Shown in pieces: positions 1 through 7,496 of a DNA stretch of 15,761 bases. Both the position numbers and the translations under genes were made by a program. The notes under the pieces are model-generated. The model made no database searches. It was not told where the DNA came from and saw only the letters and a list, made by a program, of their open reading frames with translations. Every line of letters begins with the position of its first letter. Position 1 is the stretch's first letter. This stretch comes from CAYPEZ01 sp964409985 (GTDB lineage: Bacteria; Patescibacteriota; Minisyncoccia; Phycocordibacterales; UBA6899), in contig CAYPEZ010000021.1 in NCBI GenBank assembly GCA_964409985.1, forward strand, positions 1 to 15,761, written 5' to 3'.

Positions 1-1994
1 GTATAGGTACTTGTCCCTCCGGTTGGAATGGCCACCCCATCATAGAATGTCTGGGCGACACGTGTTCCAGCCGCGTCAAAGAGTTCGAGGTCAACCAAGA
101 ATGGTGCTGTCCCACCAGAATTACCTAATTCCGTCGAGATGCGTACTGGCATGCCAACACTTGCTGCATCTGCCGTTGAAGAAATATGGAATGGCGAGAC
201 TGTCGCTGGCGGTGCCTGATAGAAATGGCGCGTGACTATGTGAGCAAGTCCACCACTGTCGACGACACGAAGCTGAATTTCAATGTGAACATCCTGATCT
301 GTCCCGTGGCTTGGCGCAACGAAAGACGGATTAGGTCCCGTAAGATACTCAAGAATATGATAGTGCACGTTGTGATGGAGAATCACTGTCCAGCGATACG
401 CTGATGCGGGAAGCGCACCGTCTTCAGGATCAGTTGCTGAACTCACTAGCGGAATGAGTTGCCCACCCGTATAAAAGGAATTTGCTGGTGGATTCACGAT
501 GGTCGCTGTTGGTGCACGATTCCCCACCGTCACCGTGAGCGATTTTGACGCAGAACCGCCATTTCCGTCTGAAACAGTAAGTACTGCCTGGTACACGCCA
601 TTTGCGTTATAGACATGTGTTGGAGCAGAAAGAGAAGACAACACACCATCTCCGAAGTCCCATGAATAAGAAATGGTATCTCCATCAGGATCAATGCTTC
701 CGTCTGAAGAAAATTGAACGCTCAGAGGGGCGAGGCCATTGGATGGAGTCGCACTGAGTGCGACAGTTGGGTTTCGATTCCCGGACACAGCTATAATACG
801 ACGAACTTCTCCTGAGTATATTGAGAGATAGTTGATGTTCCCTTGTGGGTCTTGCGCAAAGTCAACAGGACCACCAGCTTCAGTAACGAAATCTTCAACT
901 GAGATCAAGTTATTCTCAGCATCGAGAACAACATGCTTAACCCAGTCTTGGCTAAAATCACCAAAGAAATATGACCCAGCATATGATGATGGATATGTGC
1001 CTCCTGTATAAAATACACCACCGGTGATTGATCCGCTTCCAAGCTCGTCATGAAAATATGCATAAAGCGGATCTTGTGATCCCTGAGCAACGCAATTATA
1101 TCCAGGAGCTTGATTAAATCCTTCGTGACATGGCCATCCATAGTTTCCACCGGGAGTGATCACGTTGAGTTCTTCGGCGGTGTACCATCCTACATCTCCC
1201 ACAATCAATGCTTGATTCGTAGGACGAAAACTAAATCGAAATGGATTACGAAATCCGTAAGCATAGACTTTTGATCGGTTATCATTCGCATTCCCTGTGT
1301 AAAATGGGTTGTCGCTTGGAGCAGAGCCATCAGGATTTATACGCAACACCTTTCCTGAAAGCATATCGAGGTTCTGAGAACGGAGTGCAAGTGGGTCAAC
1401 TACATCAAAGCTAGCTCCATCGCCAATAGAGACATAGAGTTTTCCGTCTGGCCCAAACCCGAGATCAGCAACAGAGTGACTTGGCTCGTCGGACGGGATA
1501 CAATCCGTGCCAATTGGAAACGATTGGCACGATGGCGCAAGGGCGTCTCCAACCACAGTCCCCAAGATCACGACCTCAGACCCGGGAATGGCTGTGTGCG
1601 TGGGGTCAAGAGTATAGCGAGAAAGACGTCCGGTCTTCGGCCCTATGGGATTCGCGGGATTATTCTCGTATGTAAAAAGTGCATAGAGATAATGCTGCGT
1701 CTCATCATACGCGATCCCGATTAGACCGTGGTCTGCGTACGTATTAACATTTTGTATAGTGAGGACTGGCGTACTTCTCACAACACCATTCTCAACAAGA
1801 CGGACAACACCGTCTTTTTCAGCAACCAACATTTCCCCGTCAGGAGTGTACAGAAATGCTGTGGGTAGATTGAGTCCAGATGCCACAGTCTCGACAGCAA
1901 AGCCACTTGCCACCGCAGCAAATGCCGTTACAGGAACAGCTGCAAGTGCGACGCATCCAAGAACGGTTAATGTTAGTCGTGAGAAGGTATTCAT
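1..1994 (-). CDS. Secreted glucose/sorbosone dehydrogenase-like protein with PKD and Ig-like modules, C-terminus outside window
   Basis: An open frame of 664 codons runs from ATG at 1994 off the left edge without a stop. Residues 1-26 form a signal peptide ending TAFA. Residues about 30-400 match the six-bladed beta-propeller of PQQ-dependent aldose/sorbosone dehydrogenases: H173 followed by the LGFGPDGKLYVSIGD stretch, GKVLRINPDG, YGFRNPFRF (about 245) and EELNVITPGGNYGWP. Two local cysteine pairs (in the stretch just before H173, and around the GWPC segment) suggest disulfides and an extracytoplasmic place. A PKD domain follows at about 408-490 (SWDFGDG, LTVSDGNGG), then an Ig-like module with a His-rich HHNVHYH segment (about 540), then another beta-sandwich module with a VDLELFDAAGTRVAQ motif. 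It is probably a surface or released protein acting on sugars or binding glycans. PQQ use is inferred from family only. It follows the polyprenyl-phosphate GT2 by 41 bases and may share its transcript. No SD is visible before the ATG, but the signal peptide supports this start. Confidence 0.88.
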   Translation of the reverse strand, partial: MNTFSRLTLTVLGCVALAAVPVTAFAAVASGFAVETVASGLNLPTAFLYTPDGEMLVAEKDGVVRLVENGVVRSTPVLTIQNVNTYADHGLIGIAYDETQHYLYALFTYENNPANPIGPKTGRLSRYTLDPTHTAIPGSEVVILGTVVGDALAPSCQSFPIGTDCIPSDEPSHSVADLGFGPDGKLYVSIGDGASFDVVDPLALRSQNLDMLSGKVLRINPDGSAPSDNPFYTGNANDNRSKVYAYGFRNPFRFSFRPTNQALIVGDVGWYTAEELNVITPGGNYGWPCHEGFNQAPGYNCVAQGSQDPLYAYFHDELGSGSITGGVFYTGGTYPSSYAGSYFFGDFSQDWVKHVVLDAENNLISVEDFVTEAGGPVDFAQDPQGNINYLSIYSGEVRRIIAVSGNRNPTVALSATPSNGLAPLSVQFSSDGSIDPDGDTISYSWDFGDGVLSSLSAPTHVYNANGVYQAVLTVSDGNGGSASKSLTVTVGNRAPTATIVNPPANSFYTGGQLIPLVSSATDPEDGALPASAYRWTVILHHNVHYHILEYLTGPNPSFVAPSHGTDQDVHIEIQLRVVDSGGLAHIVTRHFYQAPPATVSPFHISSTADAASVGMPVRISTELGNSGGTAPFLVDLELFDAAGTRVAQTFYDGVAIPTGGTSTY

Positions 1995-2035
1995 AAATAA
2001 AAAAAATTAATGTTGCTATGAGTCCATAATGCATT

Positions 2036-2800
2036 CTATGAGTAATGAAGGAGCTGGGTCCGGTAACTTTCTGTTCGTTGGCGTCGGAATACTTTTATAG
2101 CCTCAAGAAGGGTTTGCCAATATGAGCGAAGACGGATTTTGCTTCCAGGAGGATTGTTCCAATAAATTGGCATTTCTTTTATGGAAAAACCCAATGCTGA
2201 CGCAATGGCAATCACTTCAATATCGATCCCCCATCGCTCAAGGACACAACGATAAAAAATCCCGTGGACTGCTTGACGTGTAAAAAGTTTGAACGGCCGC
2301 TGGGTATCATGAACAGGAAAACGAAATGCGGTTCTAAGAAATACCCAAGACAATCGCCTCATGACTTTCCGAAAGAGAGAAAACTCGGCATGTTCACGAT
2401 CAATAGACGCCGGATGAGCAAGAGACCCAACAAGGATATCTATGCCTGTATTGTCCATTTCTTCCATATAGAGACTAAGCATCTCAATAGGGACTGACGC
2501 ATCCGCATCCATAAGAAGGACTCGATGTCCTTTTGCGCTGATCATCCCCACCCGAACAGCGAATCCTCTTCCGTGGTTTTTTTTGAGAGCAATAACTCTC
2601 ACTGATACATGTGTATTAAAAAGCGTATGAACAACTGATTCCACTACACGTGTTGTATCGTCACTGCTCCCATCATCAACGACAATAATTTCAGATGCGT
2701 ACGGTTGATCCCATAAAAATGTCACGGCACGAGTCAGCGTTTGCGTGATTCGCGATGATTCGTTGTATGCTGGAATGACGACAGAAAGATGAGGATTCAT
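2036..2800 (-). CDS. GT2 glycosyltransferase, dolichyl/polyprenyl-phosphate sugar synthase type
   Basis: A 254-residue GT-A fold enzyme without membrane segments. Visible motifs are SVVIPAYNE (6-14), the nucleotide-sugar loop VVDDGSSDD (40-48), NHGRGFAVRVGM (75-86), the metal-binding DAD (98-100), DTQRPFKLF (DTQ.GFK in most relatives) and, near the end, the W-G-I-D-x-E motif followed by IKEMPIYWNNPPGSKI. This set is typical of DPG/DPM-synthase-like enzymes that load a sugar from a nucleotide donor onto a polyprenyl phosphate at the inner membrane face. The GtrA-like gene ends 12 bases upstream, which is the classic GtrA/GtrB pairing, so the product is likely the donor for the GT-C enzyme further upstream. 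The ATG at 2800 is preferred. A TTG two codons earlier (2806) is possible, and neither has a clear SD. The exact sugar cannot be told. Confidence 0.9.
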   Translation of the reverse strand: MNPHLSVVIPAYNESSRITQTLTRAVTFLWDQPYASEIIVVDDGSSDDTTRVVESVVHTLFNTHVSVRVIALKKNHGRGFAVRVGMISAKGHRVLLMDADASVPIEMLSLYMEEMDNTGIDILVGSLAHPASIDREHAEFSLFRKVMRRLSWVFLRTAFRFPVHDTQRPFKLFTRQAVHGIFYRCVLERWGIDIEVIAIASALGFSIKEMPIYWNNPPGSKIRLRSYWQTLLEAIKVFRRQRTESYRTQLLHYS

Positions 2801-2812
2801 AAGCAAACAAAT

Positions 2813-3226
2813 TTACTTCGTACGAAATACGAGAATGTGATAACCAATAAAATTCACTCCTGCCCCCACAGCTGAACCGACGAGTGCTGCAAGTGATCCT
2901 GCAACATGAGGAGTGAGAGACGGAGATATGACGGTATATACAGCAACCGATGCTCCGACCGAAAGCCCAAAAGCACATCCAGTTACTAAAGCAAATCGCA
3001 TGAATGCCCATCGATCTGTCGCTCGGTCTCCAAATACAAATCGCTGATTCAAGAAGAAGCTCACAACAACGGCAGATGTAAATCCAAGTGAGCGAGAAAC
3101 TACATACGGAAGGACGACGACCCCTAGAGTCCCGAGTGAGATACACACATTCACCACCACCAAGTCAACGATGGTGTTCATTATCCCTGCAATACTAAAG
3201 AGTGAAAAACGTCGAAAGAGTGACAT
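2813..3226 (-). CDS. GtrA-like four-TM membrane protein
   Basis: 137 residues with four hydrophobic segments, matching the usual size of the GtrA/DPMS_TMD family. Family signatures visible are the first-helix pattern SIAGIMNTIVDLVVVNV (about 11-27) and SFFLNQRFVF (about 56-65), where the Asn-Arg-x-x-x-F pattern is characteristic. Members are thought to flip or help deliver polyprenyl-phosphate-linked sugars across the membrane, often together with a GT2 of the type encoded next. It lies between the GT-C enzyme (9 bases from its stop) and the GT2, so one operon is very likely. Function beyond the family assignment is inferred from context. Confidence 0.88.
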   Translation of the reverse strand: MSLFRRFSLFSIAGIMNTIVDLVVVNVCISLGTLGVVVLPYVVSRSLGFTSAVVVSFFLNQRFVFGDRATDRWAFMRFALVTGCAFGLSVGASVAVYTVISPSLTPHVAGSLAALVGSAVGAGVNFIGYHILVFRTK

Positions 3227-3235
3227 ACGTGTGCA

Positions 3236-4990
3236 TTAGTGAGGGGCAACATGATTCAAGTATTCTTGGTCACGCTCCACAAGAACTTGGGCTGACTCGA
3301 CTCCCATAGCAATATACGAATCAGGGGTCAGTTGCAGATGTGGAGAAAGAACCGGGACTGCTGCTTCTTGGAGACCGAAGTATTGGGCGTATTCTTTCAC
3401 ACGTTCTGGACGTACACGATAGAGGACGATACGATTCGTCTCTGTTACTGGCTCATAGAAGTATGAAAACAGTGGGTGGTTGGACCATGTCACGGTCACC
3501 TTATCAGAAGAAAGTGCAAATGCATTAATCCCTTCTTTCAAGAGGATAACATGTGATGCAAAAAGCCAGGGTCGTTCAAGTGCTTGGGCATAATAGGGAT
3601 CATTTGATTCAAGAATGTACTGCGAAAGCGGAGGACAAGCATATGGAACAGTGTTCAGCACAGCTCGAGTAAACAAGGTCTTCTGTCCCTTCGTTCGATC
3701 ACCACAGAGTGCGTTTCCAATATCTTTTTGCTCAGTATTCCAAGAAATCACATCTTTGGTCTCTCCTTGGATAACGGGAAACGATCCTGCGATTTGGCCA
3801 ACAAGAAAAGGAAGAGAGAGGAGGATGATCCACCAACCCAAAGCAAATTGAGCAACACCATAGCCTTTTGTCTTTAGCCAGCCAAGAAAGACTCCAGCCC
3901 ACACAAGGAGTGCAGGGAGGAGCACCAAACCGTATCGCTCATTAAAAAATGCTTTGTATGGTGGGAGTGTTTCCAGATATATGACCGTATGTCCTGTGTA
4001 AAGCGAATACAGAACAAAGACCGCCGGGAAAATCGAAAACATGCCCAGAACTATGCTTTCTGTTCGTTTCCCTTTTTGGAGAAGAGAGAGGAAAAACCCG
4101 ATGAATGCAAACGCAAAAAGAAGTCCAAGTGACAATCCTGATCCAATGACTCTTCCCACAGCAGAGAGAAAGTAGACTAGTGTTCCAAGGAGACTCCCTT
4201 GAGATGGAAGGTCGAGATATTTCTCTTGCGCCAATGCGGACCATTCTCCTCGAATAAATTCGAGAGGGTCACCGGCATACACAAAGCCGTACAAGAGAAT
4301 AGCAGCGAGACCAAAAAATGCGAGTGGCAAAACAAGGGAAAACAGAGCTGTTGCTTTAGAAAAAGAATATTTTTTTTGAATCATCACAACAACACATGCA
4401 ATCATGAAAGCAATAATGAGTGTGAGTCCTTCAAAGCGTGCGAGCGAAGAGAGCCCCACAAATAGTGCCGAAAACACTAATGACATGAGTTTCCCCTCCT
4501 TCAGCCACCGTGCAAGAAAATAGAACGCGCCAAGAAATACAGCAAAAAATGGAATCTCCATCATGGAAGTCATCCCATAATAGAGAACGTACGGGCTCAT
4601 AAAGAACAGCAATGTGACAAAAAGTGCTGCATGCATGTCTTCTGTCAGGACGTAGACTGTTTTATAGAGAAAATAGCCAGCGAGAAACAGGAGTGGGAGG
4701 ATAGCAAAAGCACCAGCAACTCCAGAAAGATACAATGCATCAATAGACGCGAACGGAGCGAGAAGAATATGAAGTAGTGGTGGCCAAAAGCCTAGCTGAC
4801 TGATGCTCGGGGTCAGCGAGTCAGTTAATAGACGTGCAAAATTAAGATGTGACTGTTGATCAACTTCAACTAAGAAAAAATCAAGCGAGTGTACACGAAC
4901 AAACGTCAGCACGACCAGACACATGGCGATAGCAACAAGCCACCATGCCTCAAGATTCTGTCGAATATGTGTTGAAAGTTTTTGAATCAT
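3236..4990 (-). CDS. Multi-pass GT-C glycosyltransferase, GT39/ArnT-like
   Basis: 584 residues, with about ten or more membrane helices in the first 420 and a soluble C-terminal part of about 160. The first external loop carries D44 in VEVDQQSHLNFARLL, the position where GT39/ArnT/PMT-like enzymes hold their catalytic Asp. ARFEGLTL and NERYGLVLLPALLV are also typical of this class. Such enzymes take a sugar from a polyprenyl-phosphate donor and attach it on the outer side to a protein, lipid or glycan. The GtrA-like protein and the polyprenyl-phosphate GT2 just downstream could supply that donor. The ATG at 4990 was chosen because it lies 4 bases after the previous stop. Longer starts (5023, 5125) in frame would overlap the preceding gene by 29 to 131 bases. 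SDs are weak throughout, so 5023 remains possible. The acceptor is unknown. Confidence 0.82.
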   Translation of the reverse strand: MIQKLSTHIRQNLEAWWLVAIAMCLVVLTFVRVHSLDFFLVEVDQQSHLNFARLLTDSLTPSISQLGFWPPLLHILLAPFASIDALYLSGVAGAFAILPLLFLAGYFLYKTVYVLTEDMHAALFVTLLFFMSPYVLYYGMTSMMEIPFFAVFLGAFYFLARWLKEGKLMSLVFSALFVGLSSLARFEGLTLIIAFMIACVVVMIQKKYSFSKATALFSLVLPLAFFGLAAILLYGFVYAGDPLEFIRGEWSALAQEKYLDLPSQGSLLGTLVYFLSAVGRVIGSGLSLGLLFAFAFIGFFLSLLQKGKRTESIVLGMFSIFPAVFVLYSLYTGHTVIYLETLPPYKAFFNERYGLVLLPALLVWAGVFLGWLKTKGYGVAQFALGWWIILLSLPFLVGQIAGSFPVIQGETKDVISWNTEQKDIGNALCGDRTKGQKTLFTRAVLNTVPYACPPLSQYILESNDPYYAQALERPWLFASHVILLKEGINAFALSSDKVTVTWSNHPLFSYFYEPVTETNRIVLYRVRPERVKEYAQYFGLQEAAVPVLSPHLQLTPDSYIAMGVESAQVLVERDQEYLNHVAPH

Positions 4991-4994
4991 ACGG

Positions 4995-6437
4995 TTACTT
5001 TGAATGCGCAATATGCGTTCCATGAACGGTTTTCTCCCAAGAGATTGGGTCAATGAAGAACTGGTAGACTGCACGAACTGCAGCAACTGAGAGCAGAATC
5101 CAGTATAAGGGCGACAAATATGCAAACATCACAATATGAAAACGATTTCTTCGATACAACGAAAGGAGATTCAGAAAGACCGACAACGTCACGCCGATAA
5201 TTGTCGTTGAATATGTCAGATACAAGATGGGGGTGGTAAAGAATGATTGAATAATAGGCGGGTGGAAGAGCAGCCATACCATCGTCAAAGAGATGTAAAA
5301 CAAATTCAGAAGGTTAAGCATCGTACTTCCTGGAACTAGGAGGAGGAACGCAACAAATTTCCAAAGCCCGCCTATTTCGCGCACGAAAATAAATGGATTG
5401 CGCATATGAACAAGTGAAGTCTGGAGGAAACCCTTCATCCAGCGTGTGCGTTGCATGATCCAGGTCCAGATCGTGGTTGTCGCTTCTTCTTGGCTAAACG
5501 CATTAAGTACCCCAGTCTTGTATCCGTGGCGGGCGAGGCGGATAGCAATATCCACATCTTCCGTCACGTTATACGGATCCCACCCACCAATAGCCTTGAG
5601 TGCATCTGTTCTAAAATAGGTACTGTGTCCCGAGAGAGGAAATGGCACACCAAGGACAGCAAGTCCTGGGAGAAACATGTCATAATATGACGCAAATTCA
5701 GCATTGAAGAGACCAGTAATGATGTTTGTTTCAGCATTGTAATGGTCGAGACGACTTTGAAATGCGGCGATGTCTTTTCGTTTTGCAAAAGCAAGAGCTG
5801 CCTTTTTGAGTTGGTATCGATCTGGAATGATTTCTGCATCAAAGATCACAGTATATTCCCCTTTCACTTCACCAAATGCAACATTAAGAGCTTTGGGTTT
5901 TGTTTTTGGCCTTACATCTGGAAGGGTAATAATACGAAAATTCTTTGGAAGGTTATTCTTGAGAATCTCTTCGCGGGTCTCGTGGTCATATTCTTCAAGC
6001 GTAATCAGAAATTCAAGACGATCTTCTGGATAATCCAAAGACGTCATCGCCTTTTTAATCTGCGAGATCACTTCTGCCTCCCGATAGAGCGGAATAAGTA
6101 CTGTGCATGGGCGATAGAGTGGAGATTCGTGGGGCGTTGCTTCAACTTCTGAATCAGAAATTGTCGTCATTGAACACTCACCCCGAATGATACCTGTCGC
6201 CACAGCAATAATTTTAAAGGCAAGTGCTGCCCCATAGATGAGCGCAAGAAGGCCTGAAAAGACCACGAAAAATGATGCCCCAAGAAGGGTACTCAGTATA
6301 AAGGTAAGAAAAAGAAATATACTTGTAGCAATGAGAAAATGCTGGGCCATACTTTTCCCAGTTAATTTTTTGGCTGTCATTCGAGGGGGGAGAAACAGAT
6401 AGTCCCCTTCGTAGTGCCAAATATTGGTATCTGTCAT
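4995..6437 (-). CDS. Membrane GT2 glycosyltransferase, cellulose/hyaluronan-synthase-like
   Basis: 480 residues. Two N-terminal membrane helices (about 34-52 and 55-84) precede a cytoplasmic GT-A domain with TVLIPLYRE (112-120), the metal-binding DAE (200-202), TED (292-294, catalytic base) and QRTRW (329-333, the processive-GT2 QxxRW motif). At least three C-terminal helices follow. This arrangement is that of enzymes that polymerise and extrude a polysaccharide or make a membrane-linked glycan. The usual first acidic pair (DDxSxD) appears as LEEYDHET (148-154 region), a variant that should still hold the nucleotide. It is the first gene of the minus-strand surface block, behind a near-consensus promoter and about 150 bases of leader. 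The ATG at 6437 has a weak GAGA about 8 bases upstream. In-frame ATGs at 6452 and 6467 are alternatives. Product and sugar are unknown. Confidence 0.88.
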   Translation of the reverse strand: MTDTNIWHYEGDYLFLPPRMTAKKLTGKSMAQHFLIATSIFLFLTFILSTLLGASFFVVFSGLLALIYGAALAFKIIAVATGIIRGECSMTTISDSEVEATPHESPLYRPCTVLIPLYREAEVISQIKKAMTSLDYPEDRLEFLITLEEYDHETREEILKNNLPKNFRIITLPDVRPKTKPKALNVAFGEVKGEYTVIFDAEIIPDRYQLKKAALAFAKRKDIAAFQSRLDHYNAETNIITGLFNAEFASYYDMFLPGLAVLGVPFPLSGHSTYFRTDALKAIGGWDPYNVTEDVDIAIRLARHGYKTGVLNAFSQEEATTTIWTWIMQRTRWMKGFLQTSLVHMRNPFIFVREIGGLWKFVAFLLLVPGSTMLNLLNLFYISLTMVWLLFHPPIIQSFFTTPILYLTYSTTIIGVTLSVFLNLLSLYRRNRFHIVMFAYLSPLYWILLSVAAVRAVYQFFIDPISWEKTVHGTHIAHSK

Positions 6438-6596
6438 TGGAAATATTCTCATCAAAATGAAGTGCATACGTAAACACCAAAGTGACTATGTACAAGTAAA
6501 AACTGTCCGATCCAAAAAAATCGAACACGTCGCGGTATATTTGAGAACCGCACCCACCGCCATTCACCCATTGGTTTTACTACACTTCTAGATGTC

Positions 6597-6625
6597 AGTA
6601 TATATAAAAATTGCTAATTTGTCAA
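6597..6625 (-). promoter_or_regulatory. Sigma70-type promoter of the glycosyltransferase block
   Basis: On the minus strand TTGACA (6625-6620), a 17-base spacer and TATACT (6602-6597) form a near-consensus promoter just after the rplU terminator. The expected start near 6590 leaves a leader of about 150 bases before the GT2 ATG at 6437. I see no riboswitch-like fold or other gene in that leader. Confidence 0.75.
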
Positions 6626-6636
6626 TACCATGGTAT
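6625..6636. repeat. 12-base perfect palindrome ATACCATGGTAT at a promoter
   Basis: A perfect dyad that touches the last base of the -35 box of the promoter driving the surface block. Its core TACCATGGTA recurs at 11348-11357 in another promoter region. It could be an operator. Alternatively it arises from an extended -10 element (TGG followed by TATATA) on the plus strand. Confidence 0.5.
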
Positions 6637-6641
6637 ATAAC

Positions 6642-6670
6642 AAAAAAATCGCCCTGTTGAGCGATTTTTA
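6642..6670 (-). terminator. Rho-independent terminator of rplU
   Basis: A 9-bp perfect stem (AAAAATCGC with GCGATTTTT) around an 8-base loop, just after the rplU stop. It is followed on the minus strand by a run of seven T. Short U-rich stem-loops like this are common after ribosomal protein genes in small genomes. Confidence 0.85.
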
Positions 6671-6675
6671 TGGGG

Positions 6676-6990
6676 TTAGCCTTTGATATCAGTGATCGTT
6701 ATCTCTGTAAATGGCTGTCGATGGCCGCGCTTTTTATAGTAACGGCTTTTTGCCTTATACTTGATAACTTCTACTTTCTTGCCCTTTGCGGTCTTTTTGA
6801 GAGTAGCTGAGACCTTGGCTCCCTTCACTTCAGGAGTTCCAATTGAGGTTTTGCCTCCTGTTTCGACAAGAAGAACCTTATCAAAAGTAAGTGCGCTTCC
6901 CTCTTCCCCAGAGAGCTTCTCCACACGGAGAGTCTGGCCTTTTGTAACGCGGTACTGCTTTCCGCCTGTCGCAATAACTGCAAATTCCAT
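6676..6990 (-). CDS. rplU: 50S ribosomal protein L21
   Basis: 104 residues, normal length for bacterial L21, a large-subunit protein that binds 23S rRNA. It begins FAVIATGGKQYRV, the classic N-terminal signature, and has the basic tract YKAKSRYYKKRGHRQPFT (about 79-96) followed by a short beta end. It stands alone: no rpmA (L27) or obg follows as in most bacteria, because a terminator comes 6 bases after the stop and the next genes are glycosyltransferases. The ATG at 6990 fits the family start. No SD precedes it. Instead a TAGAAT -10 box lies 9 bases upstream, so the mRNA probably has almost no leader. Confidence 0.97.
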   Translation of the reverse strand: MEFAVIATGGKQYRVTKGQTLRVEKLSGEEGSALTFDKVLLVETGGKTSIGTPEVKGAKVSATLKKTAKGKKVEVIKYKAKSRYYKKRGHRQPFTEITITDIKG

Positions 6991-6999
6991 AATGGGGGT

Positions 7000-7027
7000 A
7001 TTCTACAGAAAATTCTCTATTTGGCAA
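7000..7027 (-). promoter_or_regulatory. Promoter of rplU, very close to the start codon
   Basis: TTGCCA (7027-7022), 16-base spacer, TAGAAT (7005-7000) on the minus strand. Initiation about 7 bases downstream would fall at about 6993, giving a leader of roughly 2-4 bases before ATG at 6990. Confidence 0.6.
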
Positions 7028-7054
7028 GAAGGCATTGATTGAGAATCAGAAATA

Positions 7055-7082
7055 TTGACATATATACTATAAGTGTTATTAT
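7055..7082 (+). promoter_or_regulatory. Promoter of the 98-residue orphan gene
   Basis: TTGACA (7055-7060), 16-base spacer, TATTAT (7077-7082) with a TGT extended -10 directly before it. The predicted start is near 7089, leaving about 34 bases of leader that hold the SD. It is back-to-back with the rplU promoter. Confidence 0.65.
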
Positions 7083-7122
7083 GAATCAAGAAAATACTCC
7101 CAACTAGACGAGGAATATTTCC

Positions 7123-7419
7123 TTGGAAAAATTTGTTACAGTATTTCGAGGTCTCACTGATGATCCAAGCAAGCTGCTGCAGCAGCTCACTGCACTGTTT
7201 CTCGAAATTCGAAAAATGAGCCCCGATCAGCTCATTGCGCTGTGGCAGACACTTTCTGTCATTGAAGCAGAGTCGCAGCATACGCTTACTGCCCCATTTA
7301 AGAAAGCTGTCTTGCAAGCAATGCAAGATTGCTTGATTGAAAAAGGACGGATTTTTGGGGATCAGGTGTTTGAAATGTTTTCCGGAGCAACCGGCCATAA
7401 TTTCAAGTTCCCCAAATAA
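7123..7419 (+). CDS. Small hypothetical protein, 98 aa, TTG start
   Basis: I do not recognise the family. The reading frame opens at TTG (7123), with GAGGAA at 7110-7115 spaced 7 bases, and an in-frame stop lies just upstream (7105), so no longer form exists. The protein looks almost wholly alpha-helical, with no signal peptide or membrane helix: an amphipathic LLQQLTALFLEIRKM segment, MSPDQLIALWQTLSVIEAE (about 37-55) and a C-terminal helix rich in Q, D and I. The helical bundle and acidic/hydrophobic pattern suggest a small partner or regulatory protein, but this is a guess. It has its own promoter and a strong terminator, so it is a single-gene transcript lying between divergent rplU and convergent rmuC. 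Promoter, SD and terminator together make it a convincing gene despite the missing homology. Confidence 0.72.
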   Translation: MEKFVTVFRGLTDDPSKLLQQLTALFLEIRKMSPDQLIALWQTLSVIEAESQHTLTAPFKKAVLQAMQDCLIEKGRIFGDQVFEMFSGATGHNFKFPK

Positions 7420-7434
7420 CATAGGAGATCAGAG

Positions 7435-7465
7435 AACGGGAGGTTTAACCTCCCGTTTTATTTTT
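7435..7465 (+). terminator. Rho-independent terminator of the 98-aa gene
   Basis: Stem AACGGGAGG (7435-7443) and CCTCCCGTT (7449-7457) around TTTAA, followed by TTATTTTT. It lies 16 bases after the stop. On the other strand, toward rmuC's downstream side, the stem has no T run, so it serves mainly the plus strand. Confidence 0.9.
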
Positions 7466-7496
7466 CTCTGTGTTGATGCATAGAGGACAGCTTTCT

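Noticed and set aside
4991..5125. Longer N-terminus for the GT-C enzyme
   Set aside because: It would overlap the preceding GT2 by up to 131 bases and adds no membrane helix; the shorter start 4 bases after the stop is more economical.
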